From positions 1-64,000 of IMG/VR virus record IMGVR_UViG_3300021131_000003: 64,000 nt of DNA; one strand, 5' to 3'. Under the pieces are notes generated by a model. The model was not told the DNA's origin and did no database searches. It worked only from the letters and a program-made list of their open reading frames with translations. Position numbers and translations under genes: made by a program. Origin of the DNA: a virus. This document shows, piece after piece, positions 50,524 to 58,737 of the stretch. Each line of letters starts with the position of its first letter. The stretch's first letter is position 1.

Positions 50524-50545
50524 GGCGGGCCCTCACGAGCCCGCC
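50524..50545 (-). terminator. Hairpin terminator after the major capsid gene
   Basis: Seven-base GC-rich arms GGCGGGC and GCCCGCC with an eight-base loop, downstream of the major capsid stop (50567). The U-run after it is weak (TTATCT), so partial termination is more likely than complete stopping. Confidence 0.6.
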
Positions 50546-50566
50546 CTTTAAGCTATTTAGTTGTAA

Positions 50567-51637
50567 TTAGTTGGTTTCTGCAATGATTACAGACTGGTCA
50601 GTGATAAGACCAAGACCGAAGATTGAGTACCAAGCAAGTGCATGCTCACGACCGAAGTCGAGGATTCCGCCATCGCGGAGTTCGACTGGGAGTGAGATAG
50701 CGTGACCGAATGCGTTGTCTCCAATGAAGATAGCGCTATAGCGGTCTGAACCACCGTTACCTGTGTAGGTAGCTGGAGTTGTGTATCCTCCACCAGCTGT
50801 GACAGTTGGGTTAGCAACTGCAGTATCAGCTGTGTAAGAAGTACCAGCTCCACCAGCAACCTTGAGGACCTGTGTGGTCTCAATGAAGACTGTGTCGTAC
50901 AAGCGACCAATTTCACCGAGCATGAAGTTACCAGGTGCTGCGTACTTGGTTACTTCGATGAATTCTGGATTGTCACGAAGCTTACGGCTTTGGTGTGGGT
51001 GCACAAAGCAAACGTAAGTCTCGCCCAACCGAGGGATGTTCTTGGTTGCGAGTGTCTCGACAGCGTCCTTGACAGTGTGAGGTGTCAAGTAGAAAGTACC
51101 AGTCATTGACGCACGGGATGTACCCTTTGTGCCATCTGCGTACCAGTTGTTAACTGCTGAGAGGTTTGAGCGGTCTTCACCATAGATGGTTGAAGTAGCT
51201 GCGTAGAGGGTATCGCGTGAAAGCTGGTCTAGGTAGATAGCCATGTTGCGACCCAATAAACGTGAGGCTGAAGCCATTACGTCATCGAATGAAGCATTGA
51301 GCAAGAGCTCAGATACTGCAAGAGCATAACCATGCTCAGTTACAGTGATTGAGAATTGCTGTGCTGTAAGTGCGTTAGTCTGCATGCGAACACCTTCAAC
51401 AAGCGCTGAAGCGAAGCCGAGGTTGTTGTAACGCATGAAGTTGATTTGAAGACCAGGAGCAACACCGAGTTCAGTCTTCTTGACTGCGAACTGCTCAAAG
51501 CGAAGGATTGGCATGGCCTGGAAAAGAATTTCCTTGGACCAGATTGTCTGAATCGCCTGAGTTAGCTGGGTGTTGGTACCTGAGTATGCTGTAGGTGCTG
51601 CGGCAAGATTGCCTGTACCTGTAATACTTGATGCCAT
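50567..51637 (-). CDS. Major capsid protein (N4 gp56-like)
   Basis: A 356-residue capsid subunit. Motifs of the N4-gp56 family: S-K-E-I-L-F-Q-A-M-P-I-L-R-F-E-Q near 35-48, the G-x-x-I-N-F-M-R-Y-N-N segment near 63, and the late A-I-F-I-G-D-N-A-F-G near 295. HK97 fold is typical of the family. Strong AAGGAG site. It follows the scaffold gene. The family is best known from podoviruses; here it is combined with a contractile tail. Confidence 0.9.
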   Translation of the reverse strand: MASSITGTGNLAAAPTAYSGTNTQLTQAIQTIWSKEILFQAMPILRFEQFAVKKTELGVAPGLQINFMRYNNLGFASALVEGVRMQTNALTAQQFSITVTEHGYALAVSELLLNASFDDVMASASRLLGRNMAIYLDQLSRDTLYAATSTIYGEDRSNLSAVNNWYADGTKGTSRASMTGTFYLTPHTVKDAVETLATKNIPRLGETYVCFVHPHQSRKLRDNPEFIEVTKYAAPGNFMLGEIGRLYDTVFIETTQVLKVAGGAGTSYTADTAVANPTVTAGGGYTTPATYTGNGGSDRYSAIFIGDNAFGHAISLPVELRDGGILDFGREHALAWYSIFGLGLITDQSVIIAETN

Positions 51638-51679
51638 TTAGCTATGACTCCTTGTTAGATTTTTATGGGTTGGGGGGTA

Positions 51680-52453
51680 TTAACCGAACAGCCCGCGAGA
51701 CTTACCACGAGCAGATTCGCTCATGATGCGGTCTCTGTATTTCGCGTATTCGTTCATCGGCATGGCTGCAATCTCTTGAGCCGTTAACGTACGTTGCTCC
51801 ATATTGGTTTCCAGTGGTCCAGCGGGAGGAGTAGTAATACTCGTTCCCTTCATTTCTTTTCTGGCTGTCTGCATAGCAGACTGCGCAGATTCAAGAATAC
51901 TTGCTGAGCGTTCCTTTAACTGTTCCACGCTTGCTGTAATCTCTTCACGGCTATTGCCTTGAATGAAATCAACAAGTTGTGGAATGATATTGTCGCGCTC
52001 GGTTTCAATCACTTGCTGGCGATAAGCTTGCAAGTCTGCAAAGGTCTTTTCGCGCTCCAGAAGAGCGAAGGCTCGTTCGCGTTCTGAACGCTCACGCTCC
52101 AACTGCTCCTGCAACTCTTTTGTCTTTAGTTCTGCATAAGACTTCGCATCGAGCTCAGACTCTTGTGCTTCCTTAAGACGTGCCGCCTCAGCTTCCGCTT
52201 CAGCCGACTTACGAGATGCTTCTTCTTCTTTTTCTTTCCGTAGAGAGTTTAGCTCTTCCTTCAAAGATTCAATCTGTGGGTAGAGCTTGTCCTTCTCTTG
52301 CGAACGGACTTTAGCTAAATCCTCATCTGTGTAGAACTTAGTTGAGTTCGTAGTAGTAACAGTAGGCGCGTCAACGCCCGACACATTTACGACTGGAGCC
52401 GTTCCAGCTTCTGCTTCAAAAGCAGTAGCCATGTTTTCTGCAGTATCTGACAT
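51680..52453 (-). CDS. Capsid scaffolding protein
   Basis: A 257-residue protein with a long Glu/Lys/Ala-rich coiled coil (about 45-155) and a basic end (R-G-K-S-R-G). No hydrophobic domain. This is the typical layout of scaffolds that direct capsid assembly and are then removed, and the gene lies between portal and major capsid. No protease domain is seen. Confidence 0.8.
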   Translation of the reverse strand: MSDTAENMATAFEAEAGTAPVVNVSGVDAPTVTTTNSTKFYTDEDLAKVRSQEKDKLYPQIESLKEELNSLRKEKEEEASRKSAEAEAEAARLKEAQESELDAKSYAELKTKELQEQLERERSERERAFALLEREKTFADLQAYRQQVIETERDNIIPQLVDFIQGNSREEITASVEQLKERSASILESAQSAMQTARKEMKGTSITTPPAGPLETNMEQRTLTAQEIAAMPMNEYAKYRDRIMSESARGKSRGLFG

Positions 52454-52541
52454 GCTTATATCCTTTGTATTCTAGGGGTCGTTTTCCGAAGTGAGAGCTC
52501 ATATGACCTAACGTTGTTTAATTTTCTCGGTACCTACAAAA

Positions 52542-52555
52542 AAATACAGGCTAAA
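52542..52555. repeat. 14-base repeat, copy 1 (intergenic before scaffold)
   Basis: On the minus strand this reads TTTAGCCTGTATTT. An identical copy is at 55206-55219, also in the short gap before head genes. It lies about 90 bases before the scaffold ATG. The two copies in two head-gene gaps suggest a promoter or regulator site. Confidence 0.5.
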
Positions 52556-52560
52556 CACCT

Positions 52561-54297
52561 TTATTTTTCGTAGTCTTGCGGAACCCTTCTCTGTGGGAGC
52601 TGTGTTCCGTAAGCTTGAGTTACCAAAGAGTTACGTAGCGCTTGGTCCGCTGTCTGTGCCTCAAGAACTGCTGGGTCAAGAATCTGTGGCATCTGTGATT
52701 CAGGAACGCCCATGTTCTCTACGCCCTTAGAGCCTGCAGGTGTTCCAGCCTGTTGAATAGGTTGAGCTGGGTTACCGCCAGCTGGAGATTGCATTCCAGT
52801 TAGGCTCATAATGTCGTTTTCAATCTGGGTCTGTACGAGCTTAAGTGCGCCATCAGATACGGCGTCATCAATAAGCTCTTGACGAATCTCTGTGAGCTTC
52901 TCAGCTGGGAACTCTTCGCCGAGTGAGCGCAATGCGCCTTCCTTAGACTCAAGGCCAAGAGAGAGCTTGCTCTGGATTTCGTTAAGAGCAATAAGCTTGT
53001 CGAGAGGAAGTGGCTGTGGGAAGTGCACATAAGAACGGTAGGTAAGTGGGTCGTTAGGGTCTAGCTGAGGAACTTGTCCTGGCTTTAGTGGAACCTGGCT
53101 AGCGTTAGGGTCCCAAATAAAGGTCTCTGGCTCTTTAATAGCAAGCGATAGAAGGATAAGTTCATTAACGCGCTCTAGACCGTGGGCGTATTGAATAATC
53201 TTTTGATGGTAGCGATTCATCAAAGGCTGGAACTGAATGCTGAGCGCAACACCTGAAGTGTTAGAGATAGGCTGTGCCTGACCAAGAGCGGTCTCTGGCA
53301 CACCAATCATTTCGTGCATAGCCTTCTTGAGCATCATCAAGAAGTCCATAGCGCCCTTTAGACCTTGCGCGCCACCTTCTAGGTTTTCTACCTTTGCGTC
53401 TTTTGGTAGTCCGCCCCAGACTTTATTAGCACCCTTCTCGAGCTGAGAAGCCTTTGCACCGATGATGACTGTGACTGGGGCCGCATGATAGTTGACAATG
53501 TCTGCAATGTCAGTCGCGGTTTCGTTATAAGCCCTATTGATATTAATAATAGGCTCGCAGTCGCTGAGACCCCAAGGACTACCAGAAATACGAACGTTAG
53601 GAATATGAATAACGGGAATCGTGCCAAGCGGGTTAGGGCGCGAGTCAATGAGTTCATCATTTATGTATTCCTCGATGATGTCTTCTGTGAGGATTTCCGT
53701 GTAGGTAAACACCTGTCGAGTACCTTCCAAAGAAGTACCCCAGAAACGATACTTAAGCTTGAAACGGATAAGGCGTTCGCGGTCGTGTGGATGGAACTCG
53801 GGGAAACAAAAAGAAGAGTTAAGAGGCAGAATTCGTACACGACCAGGATGAGGACGACCTGAAGGGTCCACATAAGCTTCTTCATAAGCCACTTTAATAA
53901 AGACATCGCCCGACACCGTTCCTTGCTGACCGATTTCCCATAGGACTGTAGCTTTGTTGTTATCTACTTCCCATACACGCTCAAGTAGGTCTGGGACGAT
54001 TGCTTCGGTCTGCTTAGGGCTGCGGAAGGTCACACCTTTACCAAAGGTAAAGTTAATAATGAAATCAGAGAATGCTTTGTAATAGTTAAGCATAATCTGG
54101 GCTTCGCCAGTTTGACGGCGATAAGAATAGTGATGGCCTAGATACATAGCCCAGTTAAGGCTATAGCGATTTAATCGAGGGCCGTGTACTTCAAACTCTT
54201 CATCCGCTAGCTCTACTAAGCCTAGTGGGGAGATGGAGATAGTTAAGTCAGAGGAGGCTGCACGATAACTCGGAGGAGAGAAATCAATCGAGCTCAC
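52561..54297 (-). CDS. Portal protein
   Basis: A 578-residue SPP1 gp6-like portal, the ring through which DNA enters. Helical arm region (~300-390) with A-Y-N-E-T-A-T-D-I-A-D-I near 262 and Q-A-Q-P-I-S-N-T-S-G-V-A-L near 347, plus W-D-P-N-A-S-Q-V-P-L-K-P-G near 405. The start is GTG 54297 (AGAGGTGA just before). Acidic/Gln-Pro-rich C-terminus. Follows the large terminase group in canonical order. Confidence 0.9.
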   Translation of the reverse strand: MSSIDFSPPSYRAASSDLTISISPLGLVELADEEFEVHGPRLNRYSLNWAMYLGHHYSYRRQTGEAQIMLNYYKAFSDFIINFTFGKGVTFRSPKQTEAIVPDLLERVWEVDNNKATVLWEIGQQGTVSGDVFIKVAYEEAYVDPSGRPHPGRVRILPLNSSFCFPEFHPHDRERLIRFKLKYRFWGTSLEGTRQVFTYTEILTEDIIEEYINDELIDSRPNPLGTIPVIHIPNVRISGSPWGLSDCEPIININRAYNETATDIADIVNYHAAPVTVIIGAKASQLEKGANKVWGGLPKDAKVENLEGGAQGLKGAMDFLMMLKKAMHEMIGVPETALGQAQPISNTSGVALSIQFQPLMNRYHQKIIQYAHGLERVNELILLSLAIKEPETFIWDPNASQVPLKPGQVPQLDPNDPLTYRSYVHFPQPLPLDKLIALNEIQSKLSLGLESKEGALRSLGEEFPAEKLTEIRQELIDDAVSDGALKLVQTQIENDIMSLTGMQSPAGGNPAQPIQQAGTPAGSKGVENMGVPESQMPQILDPAVLEAQTADQALRNSLVTQAYGTQLPQRRVPQDYEK

Positions 54298-54365
54298 CAA
54301 TCACCTCTTTCACTTGAACTGCCTTAGGGTACCACTAATTGTCGATAAAACTATTTACCGACACG

Positions 54366-54674
54366 TTATCTGAAGCGTTCGCCTCGAATGTTGCCTTGGC
54401 CTACTGGCTTGGTAACTTTCTTCTTTGCAGACTCTTCTTGTTTTTCTTTTTCTTCCTGCACGTAATCGCGGAAGCGTGGGTCAATCTCTTTTTTAGAAGT
54501 AACAAACTTGCCGCCTAGTGACGCATACTTAGCGTGAACCCAGTGGGCTGCGGCTGGAGATGGATATGTGCTGAATCTGGAGCGCGCTTGAGCGACAACC
54601 ATGTTCCACATTTTAGGGTTAGCAGGTAGCTGCTTAGGACCCTTCTTTACTTCTTTACCTGAGATGAGTGCCAT
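54366..54674 (-). CDS. Conserved phage head-region protein (DUF5872-like)
   Basis: A 102-residue protein with N-P-K-M-W-N-M-V-V-A-Q-A near 20, R-F-S-T-Y-P-S-P-A-A-A-H-W-V near 35 and Y-A-S-L-G-G-K-F near 52. The Y-P-S-x-x-A-x-x-W-V ... Y-x-x-x-G-G-x pattern fits the DUF5872-like family common in aquatic phages. Lys/Glu-rich tail. Located between portal and the next head gene; role unknown. Confidence 0.7.
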   Translation of the reverse strand: MALISGKEVKKGPKQLPANPKMWNMVVAQARSRFSTYPSPAAAHWVHAKYASLGGKFVTSKKEIDPRFRDYVQEEKEKQEESAKKKVTKPVGQGNIRGERFR

Positions 54675-54691
54675 CGTTAATCCTTAATAGG

Positions 54692-54709
54692 TTCCCGCCC
54701 CCGCGGGAA
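54692..54709. repeat. GC-rich palindromic hairpin between head genes
   Basis: Seven-base arms TTCCCGC and GCGGGAA with a CCCC loop. On the minus strand a T-run precedes rather than follows the stem, so it is not a standard terminator. It may stabilise mRNA or pause transcription. Confidence 0.4.
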
Positions 54710-54747
54710 AGGAAAAAAGGCGGGGGTCGAGAATTGCTATTTAATTA

Positions 54748-55146
54748 TTAGTCGTTGACGACTGAAGGGTTAAGGGCAGCTTGACGTGCGCCATTGCGGA
54801 CAACCTCTTCAAAACGGTTATCGCCATGGTCAGCAAATCCACCAGCAGCAAACTCTTGTAGGTGAGTTGGTGCTTCTACCCAAGCTGCAGAACCAACGTG
54901 TGCGCGCTCGCGCATAGTCTCTTCTGGAAGCTTTTCAAAAACATTTGCATTGCGGTTAGCACGACCTGCAGCAGGAACATAGCCCTGCATTGCGCCCTTT
55001 GTGAATTCCTGTGGGACGTCTGTATCTGTAGCGATACCTTCTTCAAAACGAAGTGGGCCGCGTTGTCCTGGGACAGCAGCTGAAAGCTTGCGGTCGTATA
55101 CAGGACTGTGCTTCTCTGGGAAGCGTGGTTCTGGGGCAATTGCCAT
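54748..55146 (-). CDS. Head-region structural protein, unknown
   Basis: A 132-residue protein taken from ATG 55146 (AGGAG eight bases before; an earlier ATG at 55179 has none). It is rich in Ala, Arg, Glu and Pro with few hydrophobics (A-P-E-P-R-F-P-E-K-H, F-E-K-L-P-E-E). Position between large terminase and the DUF5872-like gene suggests head assembly. Not recognised. Confidence 0.6.
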   Translation of the reverse strand: MAIAPEPRFPEKHSPVYDRKLSAAVPGQRGPLRFEEGIATDTDVPQEFTKGAMQGYVPAAGRANRNANVFEKLPEETMRERAHVGSAAWVEAPTHLQEFAAGGFADHGDNRFEEVVRNGARQAALNPSVVND

Positions 55147-55166
55147 TGTTAATCTCCTAAATTGGT

Positions 55167-55179
55167 TTGAGGACCTCAA
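55167..55179. promoter_or_regulatory. Inverted repeat in leader of the gene at 54748
   Basis: TTGAGG and CCTCAA, perfect six-base arms around one base. It lies 21 bases before the ATG at 55146, in the gap that also holds the 14-base repeat. Possible operator. Confidence 0.4.
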
Positions 55180-55205
55180 GTAAAAGTGTGCTACGTATTG
55201 GGGTT

Positions 55206-55219
55206 AAATACAGGCTAAA
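55206..55219. repeat. 14-base repeat, copy 2 (intergenic after large terminase)
   Basis: On the minus strand TTTAGCCTGTATTT, identical to 52542-52555. It lies 60 bases before the start of the 54748 gene. See copy 1. Confidence 0.5.
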
Positions 55220-55226
55220 GTCTTAT

Positions 55227-56810
55227 CTATCTAAAGAAGGGGGAGCTAGAGACCTCTACCGATGGCATTGTTAAATCCATAGTTAGAGATACAGCAATAG
55301 CCAAACTATCGGCATAGTCATCATGGGCATGGGCTTCCTCAGGAGCATGTGCTAAGAAGTTAGGCCCAGTGAACTTAGTCTCTAGGTCTGTCATCTGTTG
55401 ATAGAACCGTTTCCATGTGCGTAGACGACGCGTTTTTGCATGAGCAGGCCAACCAACCATACGACGGTCAATAAGAGCCTTAAGATGCTTCCACCTCTTA
55501 GACTGCTCTGGTTGGCTACTGCCAAGTGCATGAACTTCTGCTTTAGGTAGTAATAGCTTAAGTCTTTGGGCTACTGCATCGCCCACGCCATTTGAGTCAA
55601 CTCCAACAGCAAGCACGTCATAGTTATTTAAAAAACTAACAATCTGGAAGTACTGGTCTTCCCAGTCATCACCCTGCAGCTCAAGCCAGTTGAGGATGCG
55701 GTGGTCAAAGTAACCAAACTCATCTGGGCGGTCCCAGTCAACCCAGACCACAGTTACAACAGTAGAGTCAATCTTACGCGCTGGGTCAATACCAACAACT
55801 ACAGGCGTACGGTGCCAGGCTTTGACTGTTTCTTGAGAAGTGTCACCAAGCTCATCCATAACAGTAGACGTTACGAACATACCTCGTTCAAGAAGCCACT
55901 TGCAGTTGTACGACATCTGAAACTCGTCTGAGTCCTCGCCGATACGTAGCATCTCTTTCTTGATGTACTTAGCATAGTTGGCGTTAACCTTAGCCACATC
56001 TCGCCAATCCCATTGGAAGTGGTTCTGTCTAGAACGGGCTGTCTGAGCTCTTTTGTTTAACTGTATGCTTCTGTAAAAATTGTTCTTAGACGTTGTAGGC
56101 GTTCCTGTTTTAACCATGGTGCCAGAATAATAAGCAAGCATAGGGCTAATGGATTTAGAAACAACAAAATCATCCGCCTCTTGGCACTCGTCAATAACAA
56201 TAAGATGAAAAGATTTAGATTCAATCTTGGCCCTAGGGTTAGCGGTCATCATCATAAGAGATGAACCTGAGTTCTTTAATTTAATCTGCCGTGTTACTCC
56301 AGGCACCTTGCCCAAGCTATCGTCAATCTCTGGGTCGCCTAGAATCTCTAAAGCGCGCTCGCTGGTTAGTCGGTTAACTGTACGACCGAATAGAGTTTCT
56401 ACCTGACCCTCAACTGGGGCAAACATGCCAATCCAGATACCTTCTTTGAACTTCCCTAGAAGGTCTGGGTACATCTTGGCTAGGCGTGGCAGGAGAACCA
56501 TAAGCGTAGCCACAGTGTTGGCGATAGTCTCTGACTTACCCGACTGACGAGCGGCAAGGGCGGTGATTTCCTCACCATCATTGATAATAACTGACTCGAT
56601 AATCCGCTTAGCTAACGGCATCTGATATGGGTGAAGCTCATGCCCTACCAGCGCAGTCTGGAACTGAATGCAGCGCTCTACTATCTTTTTGACAAACTCC
56701 TTAGAGAGCTCGTCTAGTTCATCCTCGGGCTCTTCTTGAACAAGCTCGTCTTCTTCCTCTTCGGGAAGGAACTCGTCCTCATCAAAATCATCTATTAATG
56801 GTTGGCTCAT
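55227..56810 (-). CDS. terL: Terminase large subunit
   Basis: A 527-residue packaging motor. Acidic N-terminus (~8-33), ATPase with Walker A A-A-R-Q-S-G-K-S at 86-93 and Walker B L-I-V-I-D-E at 203-208, and a nuclease domain with V-V-G-I-D-P-A-R-K near 345 and the terminal A-H-D-D-Y-A-D-S-L near 495. No small terminase was recognised; one of the small genes upstream (57k) may serve. The preceding terminator sits just 30 bases before its ATG. Confidence 0.95.
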   Translation of the reverse strand: MSQPLIDDFDEDEFLPEEEEDELVQEEPEDELDELSKEFVKKIVERCIQFQTALVGHELHPYQMPLAKRIIESVIINDGEEITALAARQSGKSETIANTVATLMVLLPRLAKMYPDLLGKFKEGIWIGMFAPVEGQVETLFGRTVNRLTSERALEILGDPEIDDSLGKVPGVTRQIKLKNSGSSLMMMTANPRAKIESKSFHLIVIDECQEADDFVVSKSISPMLAYYSGTMVKTGTPTTSKNNFYRSIQLNKRAQTARSRQNHFQWDWRDVAKVNANYAKYIKKEMLRIGEDSDEFQMSYNCKWLLERGMFVTSTVMDELGDTSQETVKAWHRTPVVVGIDPARKIDSTVVTVVWVDWDRPDEFGYFDHRILNWLELQGDDWEDQYFQIVSFLNNYDVLAVGVDSNGVGDAVAQRLKLLLPKAEVHALGSSQPEQSKRWKHLKALIDRRMVGWPAHAKTRRLRTWKRFYQQMTDLETKFTGPNFLAHAPEEAHAHDDYADSLAIAVSLTMDLTMPSVEVSSSPFFR

Positions 56811-56840
56811 ATTACTCCAAGTGTATTTGCAAACAAAAAG

Positions 56841-56860
56841 CCTGGGTTATTAAACCCAGG
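56841..56860 (-). terminator. Strong rho-independent terminator upstream of terL
   Basis: Eight-base perfect arms CCTGGGTT and AACCCAGG with a four-base loop; on the minus strand it is followed by CTTTTTGTTT. It ends transcription of the small genes to the right, so terL needs read-through or a nearby promoter; the gap 56865-56924 is the only space. Confidence 0.88.
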
Positions 56861-56924
56861 TTCTTTGTTCCACTACGGGGATGAGAGAGAGTGGTAAGCG
56901 TAGTCTAGCAGATTGTCGACAAAT

Positions 56925-57176
56925 CTACTTAACGCGTGTCGTCCTAGAGTTAAGCTCGTCTACAACAGCATGTAAAGCTTCTGCTCCAGTGAGAGCTTCA
57001 GTCAGATAAACAGTCTCTCGGTTCTTTGAGTAAGAGCTCATGCACCTGCCAATTTCATAAAGAGATTGGTCAATCCACATCTCTAGCTCTGCAGTTGGTA
57101 TCTTGGCAACCCTCTTAGCCACCCGTTCAGAGAAGGGCTTTGTCCAAGCTTCATTCTTTTTCCCGAACACGGGCAA
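56925..57176 (-). CDS. Hypothetical small protein
   Basis: An 83-residue helical basic/acidic protein with I-D-Q-S-L-Y-E-I-G-R-C near 35-45 and E-A-L-T-G-A-E-A-L-H-A-V near 60. It overlaps the upstream gene by 26 bases. It resembles small proteins of actinophage late-early borders and could be a small terminase, but no HTH is visible. Confidence 0.6.
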   Translation of the reverse strand: MPVFGKKNEAWTKPFSERVAKRVAKIPTAELEMWIDQSLYEIGRCMSSYSKNRETVYLTEALTGAEALHAVVDELNSRTTRVK

Positions 57177-57444
57177 CCCCTTCCTCGTCGGTTCTAGCCT
57201 TTAATGCTTTAGCAATAATTTCATCAATATCTTCGTCTGAGAGGTCCCACTGAGGGTTCTTTACTGTATTGAAGAGAACTCCAATGTAGTAGCCAGGGAT
57301 TGTAAAGGGGACTCTAAACACCAAGCAATGACCGTAGCGGTAAGGCATATCAGTCTCTTGGGTATGTCCAACCTCAACAATGGGTAGGAACTTGCGGTGA
57401 TAGTAGTTCAGCTTGCCTACGTATAGTGGTCCAAGTGTTTTCAT
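57151..57444 (-). CDS. Hypothetical small protein
   Basis: A 97-residue protein taken from ATG 57444 (AAGGAG five bases before). It contains Y-Y-H-R-K-F-L-P-I near 13 and F-R-V-P-F-T-I-P-G-Y-Y-I near 43, then an acidic helix D-L-S-D-E-D-I-D-E-I and a charged end. No family found. Confidence 0.6.
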   Translation of the reverse strand: MKTLGPLYVGKLNYYHRKFLPIVEVGHTQETDMPYRYGHCLVFRVPFTIPGYYIGVLFNTVKNPQWDLSDEDIDEIIAKALKARTDEEGVARVREKE

Positions 57445-57446
57445 TA

Positions 57447-57986
57447 TTACTCCTTCGGAAAGAAGACTTCTTCCCAAGTAGGTATCTTAGTAGAGGAGTT
57501 CTGCATCCTGCTGGCTGTAGAGGCGGTATAGCTGAGTCTAGCCTTAGCACCTTCAGAGAGCACATCTAAATTAGCAGCGTGGTGGGAACTGCAGTTGTTT
57601 TCTAGCGTTTTTAAATAATCATTTGTAGAAGAGCTGTTCTTAAGACCAAGCCATATCTCTGGGGATACATCATTATATTGCCACCAAGCGCCAGACCTAA
57701 AGACAATCAATACAGTACTGGTGTTGTGGTTGTAGCCAATCGTATAAGCGCGTGGGCGACTAGGGTTTGCGGTAGGGGCTGTATAAACCTCAGAACCTGC
57801 ATCCTTTACATCGTTTGGTAGCTCAATCGACCAATCGCCAGGCTTATCAGATGAAGCCTCGCCCTCTGGTGTAGAGGAATTGCGAGAGAAGGTGTTTGCA
57901 TTACGCTCTCTTGCTTGTTGAAGCTCTACCATCGCCTCATTAAGGCGTTCGGACATGAGCTTCTTCATGTCATCGCGTTTAGCCAT
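57447..57986 (-). CDS. KTSC-domain protein
   Basis: A 179-residue protein. Central KTSC-like domain (~80-125): A-Y-T-I-G-Y-N-H-N-T-S-T-V-L-I-V-F, W-W-Q-Y-N-D-V-S and N-S-S-S-T-N-D-Y-L. The domain is small, beta-rich and widespread in phages and bacteria; its proposed role in nucleic-acid metabolism is not demonstrated. N- and C-termini are disordered. Confidence 0.8.
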   Translation of the reverse strand: MAKRDDMKKLMSERLNEAMVELQQARERNANTFSRNSSTPEGEASSDKPGDWSIELPNDVKDAGSEVYTAPTANPSRPRAYTIGYNHNTSTVLIVFRSGAWWQYNDVSPEIWLGLKNSSSTNDYLKTLENNCSSHHAANLDVLSEGAKARLSYTASTASRMQNSSTKIPTWEEVFFPKE

Positions 57987-58246
57987 TATTCCTCGCAGTG
58001 ATGGTTTTCGGTCTCTGTCTCCAGTACTCTAACTAAACAGAGCGAACACCGCAAGTAGCGCGGTGGTTTATAGTTATTCTGAACGGTAGCGCCCAGTGGA
58101 ACATCTTCGCCGTATTCGCTACGGTCATAGTTATCCGTAACAATCTCAGGCTCTTTAAAGAGGTCACGTGGGAACGGCCCCTTAGGGTCAACTATGCGGT
58201 CAGGTACGGGGTGTACCTGAACCGCTTGATAGGTTGTGACCCGCAT
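57986..58246 (-). CDS. Small zinc-binding protein
   Basis: An 86-residue protein. The C-terminus has Cys-x2-Cys (R-C-S-L-C) and H-H-C, a probable zinc knuckle; the N-terminus is extended with many Pro residues (H-P-V-P-D-R, F-P-R-D-L-F). One-base overlaps with both neighbours show operon packing. Function unknown. Confidence 0.6.
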   Translation of the reverse strand: MRVTTYQAVQVHPVPDRIVDPKGPFPRDLFKEPEIVTDNYDRSEYGEDVPLGATVQNNYKPPRYLRCSLCLVRVLETETENHHCEE

Positions 58247-58440
58247 TACTTAGACTCTGTAGAATCCTCAGCAGGTGTGGCTGTTGACTTAGCCGCCTTT
58301 GGCTTGATTAATGGGAACTGACCAGCGTGTGCGCGCTCAGTCAACCAAGGTGGTAGACAAGCTTCGCAATAGTTAATTGGCTCTGCGTTACCTTCATCAA
58401 CAAGGTAGATAGATTCCATCTCACAGTTAAAGCACTTCAT
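58246..58440 (-). CDS. Small zinc-ribbon protein
   Basis: A 64-residue protein with Cys3-x2-Cys6 and Cys25-x2-Cys28 forming a zinc ribbon at the N-terminus, and a disordered Ala/Lys/Thr-rich tail. AGGAGGA lies before the start. It is the first gene after the lysis terminator. Function unknown. Confidence 0.65.
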   Translation of the reverse strand: MKCFNCEMESIYLVDEGNAEPINYCEACLPPWLTERAHAGQFPLIKPKAAKSTATPAEDSTESK

Positions 58441-58478
58441 ATGTCCTCCTAAGAACAGATATCAGTATAGATGAAAAA

Positions 58479-58504
58479 GAGGGGCAAGGTTACCCCTGCC
58501 CCTC
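58479..58504 (-). terminator. Terminator of the lysis cassette
   Basis: Eight-base arms GAGGGGCA / TGCCCCTC with a ten-base loop; on the minus strand it runs into TTTTTC. It follows the holin candidate stop (58517) and closes the lysis unit. Confidence 0.85.
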
Positions 58505-58516
58505 GATTTCTAGTTA

Positions 58517-58723
58517 TTACTTAGATGCGTCTGAAGATGCGCCTACGCCGAATGCGCCATCCTTAGGGTTCAATGCACGGAGCAATGGACCTGCAACTGA
58601 TGCAACTGCTGCGCTGATAAGCGCCTTTGAGTTGTGATTTCCTGCCATGTACATGGCGAGTACTGCGGAGACAGCTGTGCGAGCGTATGAGGCTGCTGCT
58701 GCTTGTAGTGCCTTTGAGTTCAT
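58517..58723 (-). CDS. Putative holin
   Basis: A 68-residue protein with an N-terminal amphipathic Ala-rich helix (M-N-S-K-A-L-Q-A-A-A-A-S), one clear hydrophobic helix (~16-28) and a second weaker one (~35-50), then a Gly/Asp-rich end. It lies immediately after the endolysin and before a terminator, which suits a holin, but the membrane segments are short, so confidence is moderate. Confidence 0.55.
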   Translation of the reverse strand: MNSKALQAAAASYARTAVSAVLAMYMAGNHNSKALISAAVASVAGPLLRALNPKDGAFGVGASSDASK

Positions 58724-58737
58724 GTTTATCCTTTTTA

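Noticed and set aside
56865-56925. Promoter for terL around TTGTCGACAA and TAGACT
   Set aside because: The hexamers do not pair with any sensible -35/-10 spacing; the palindrome alone is weak evidence.
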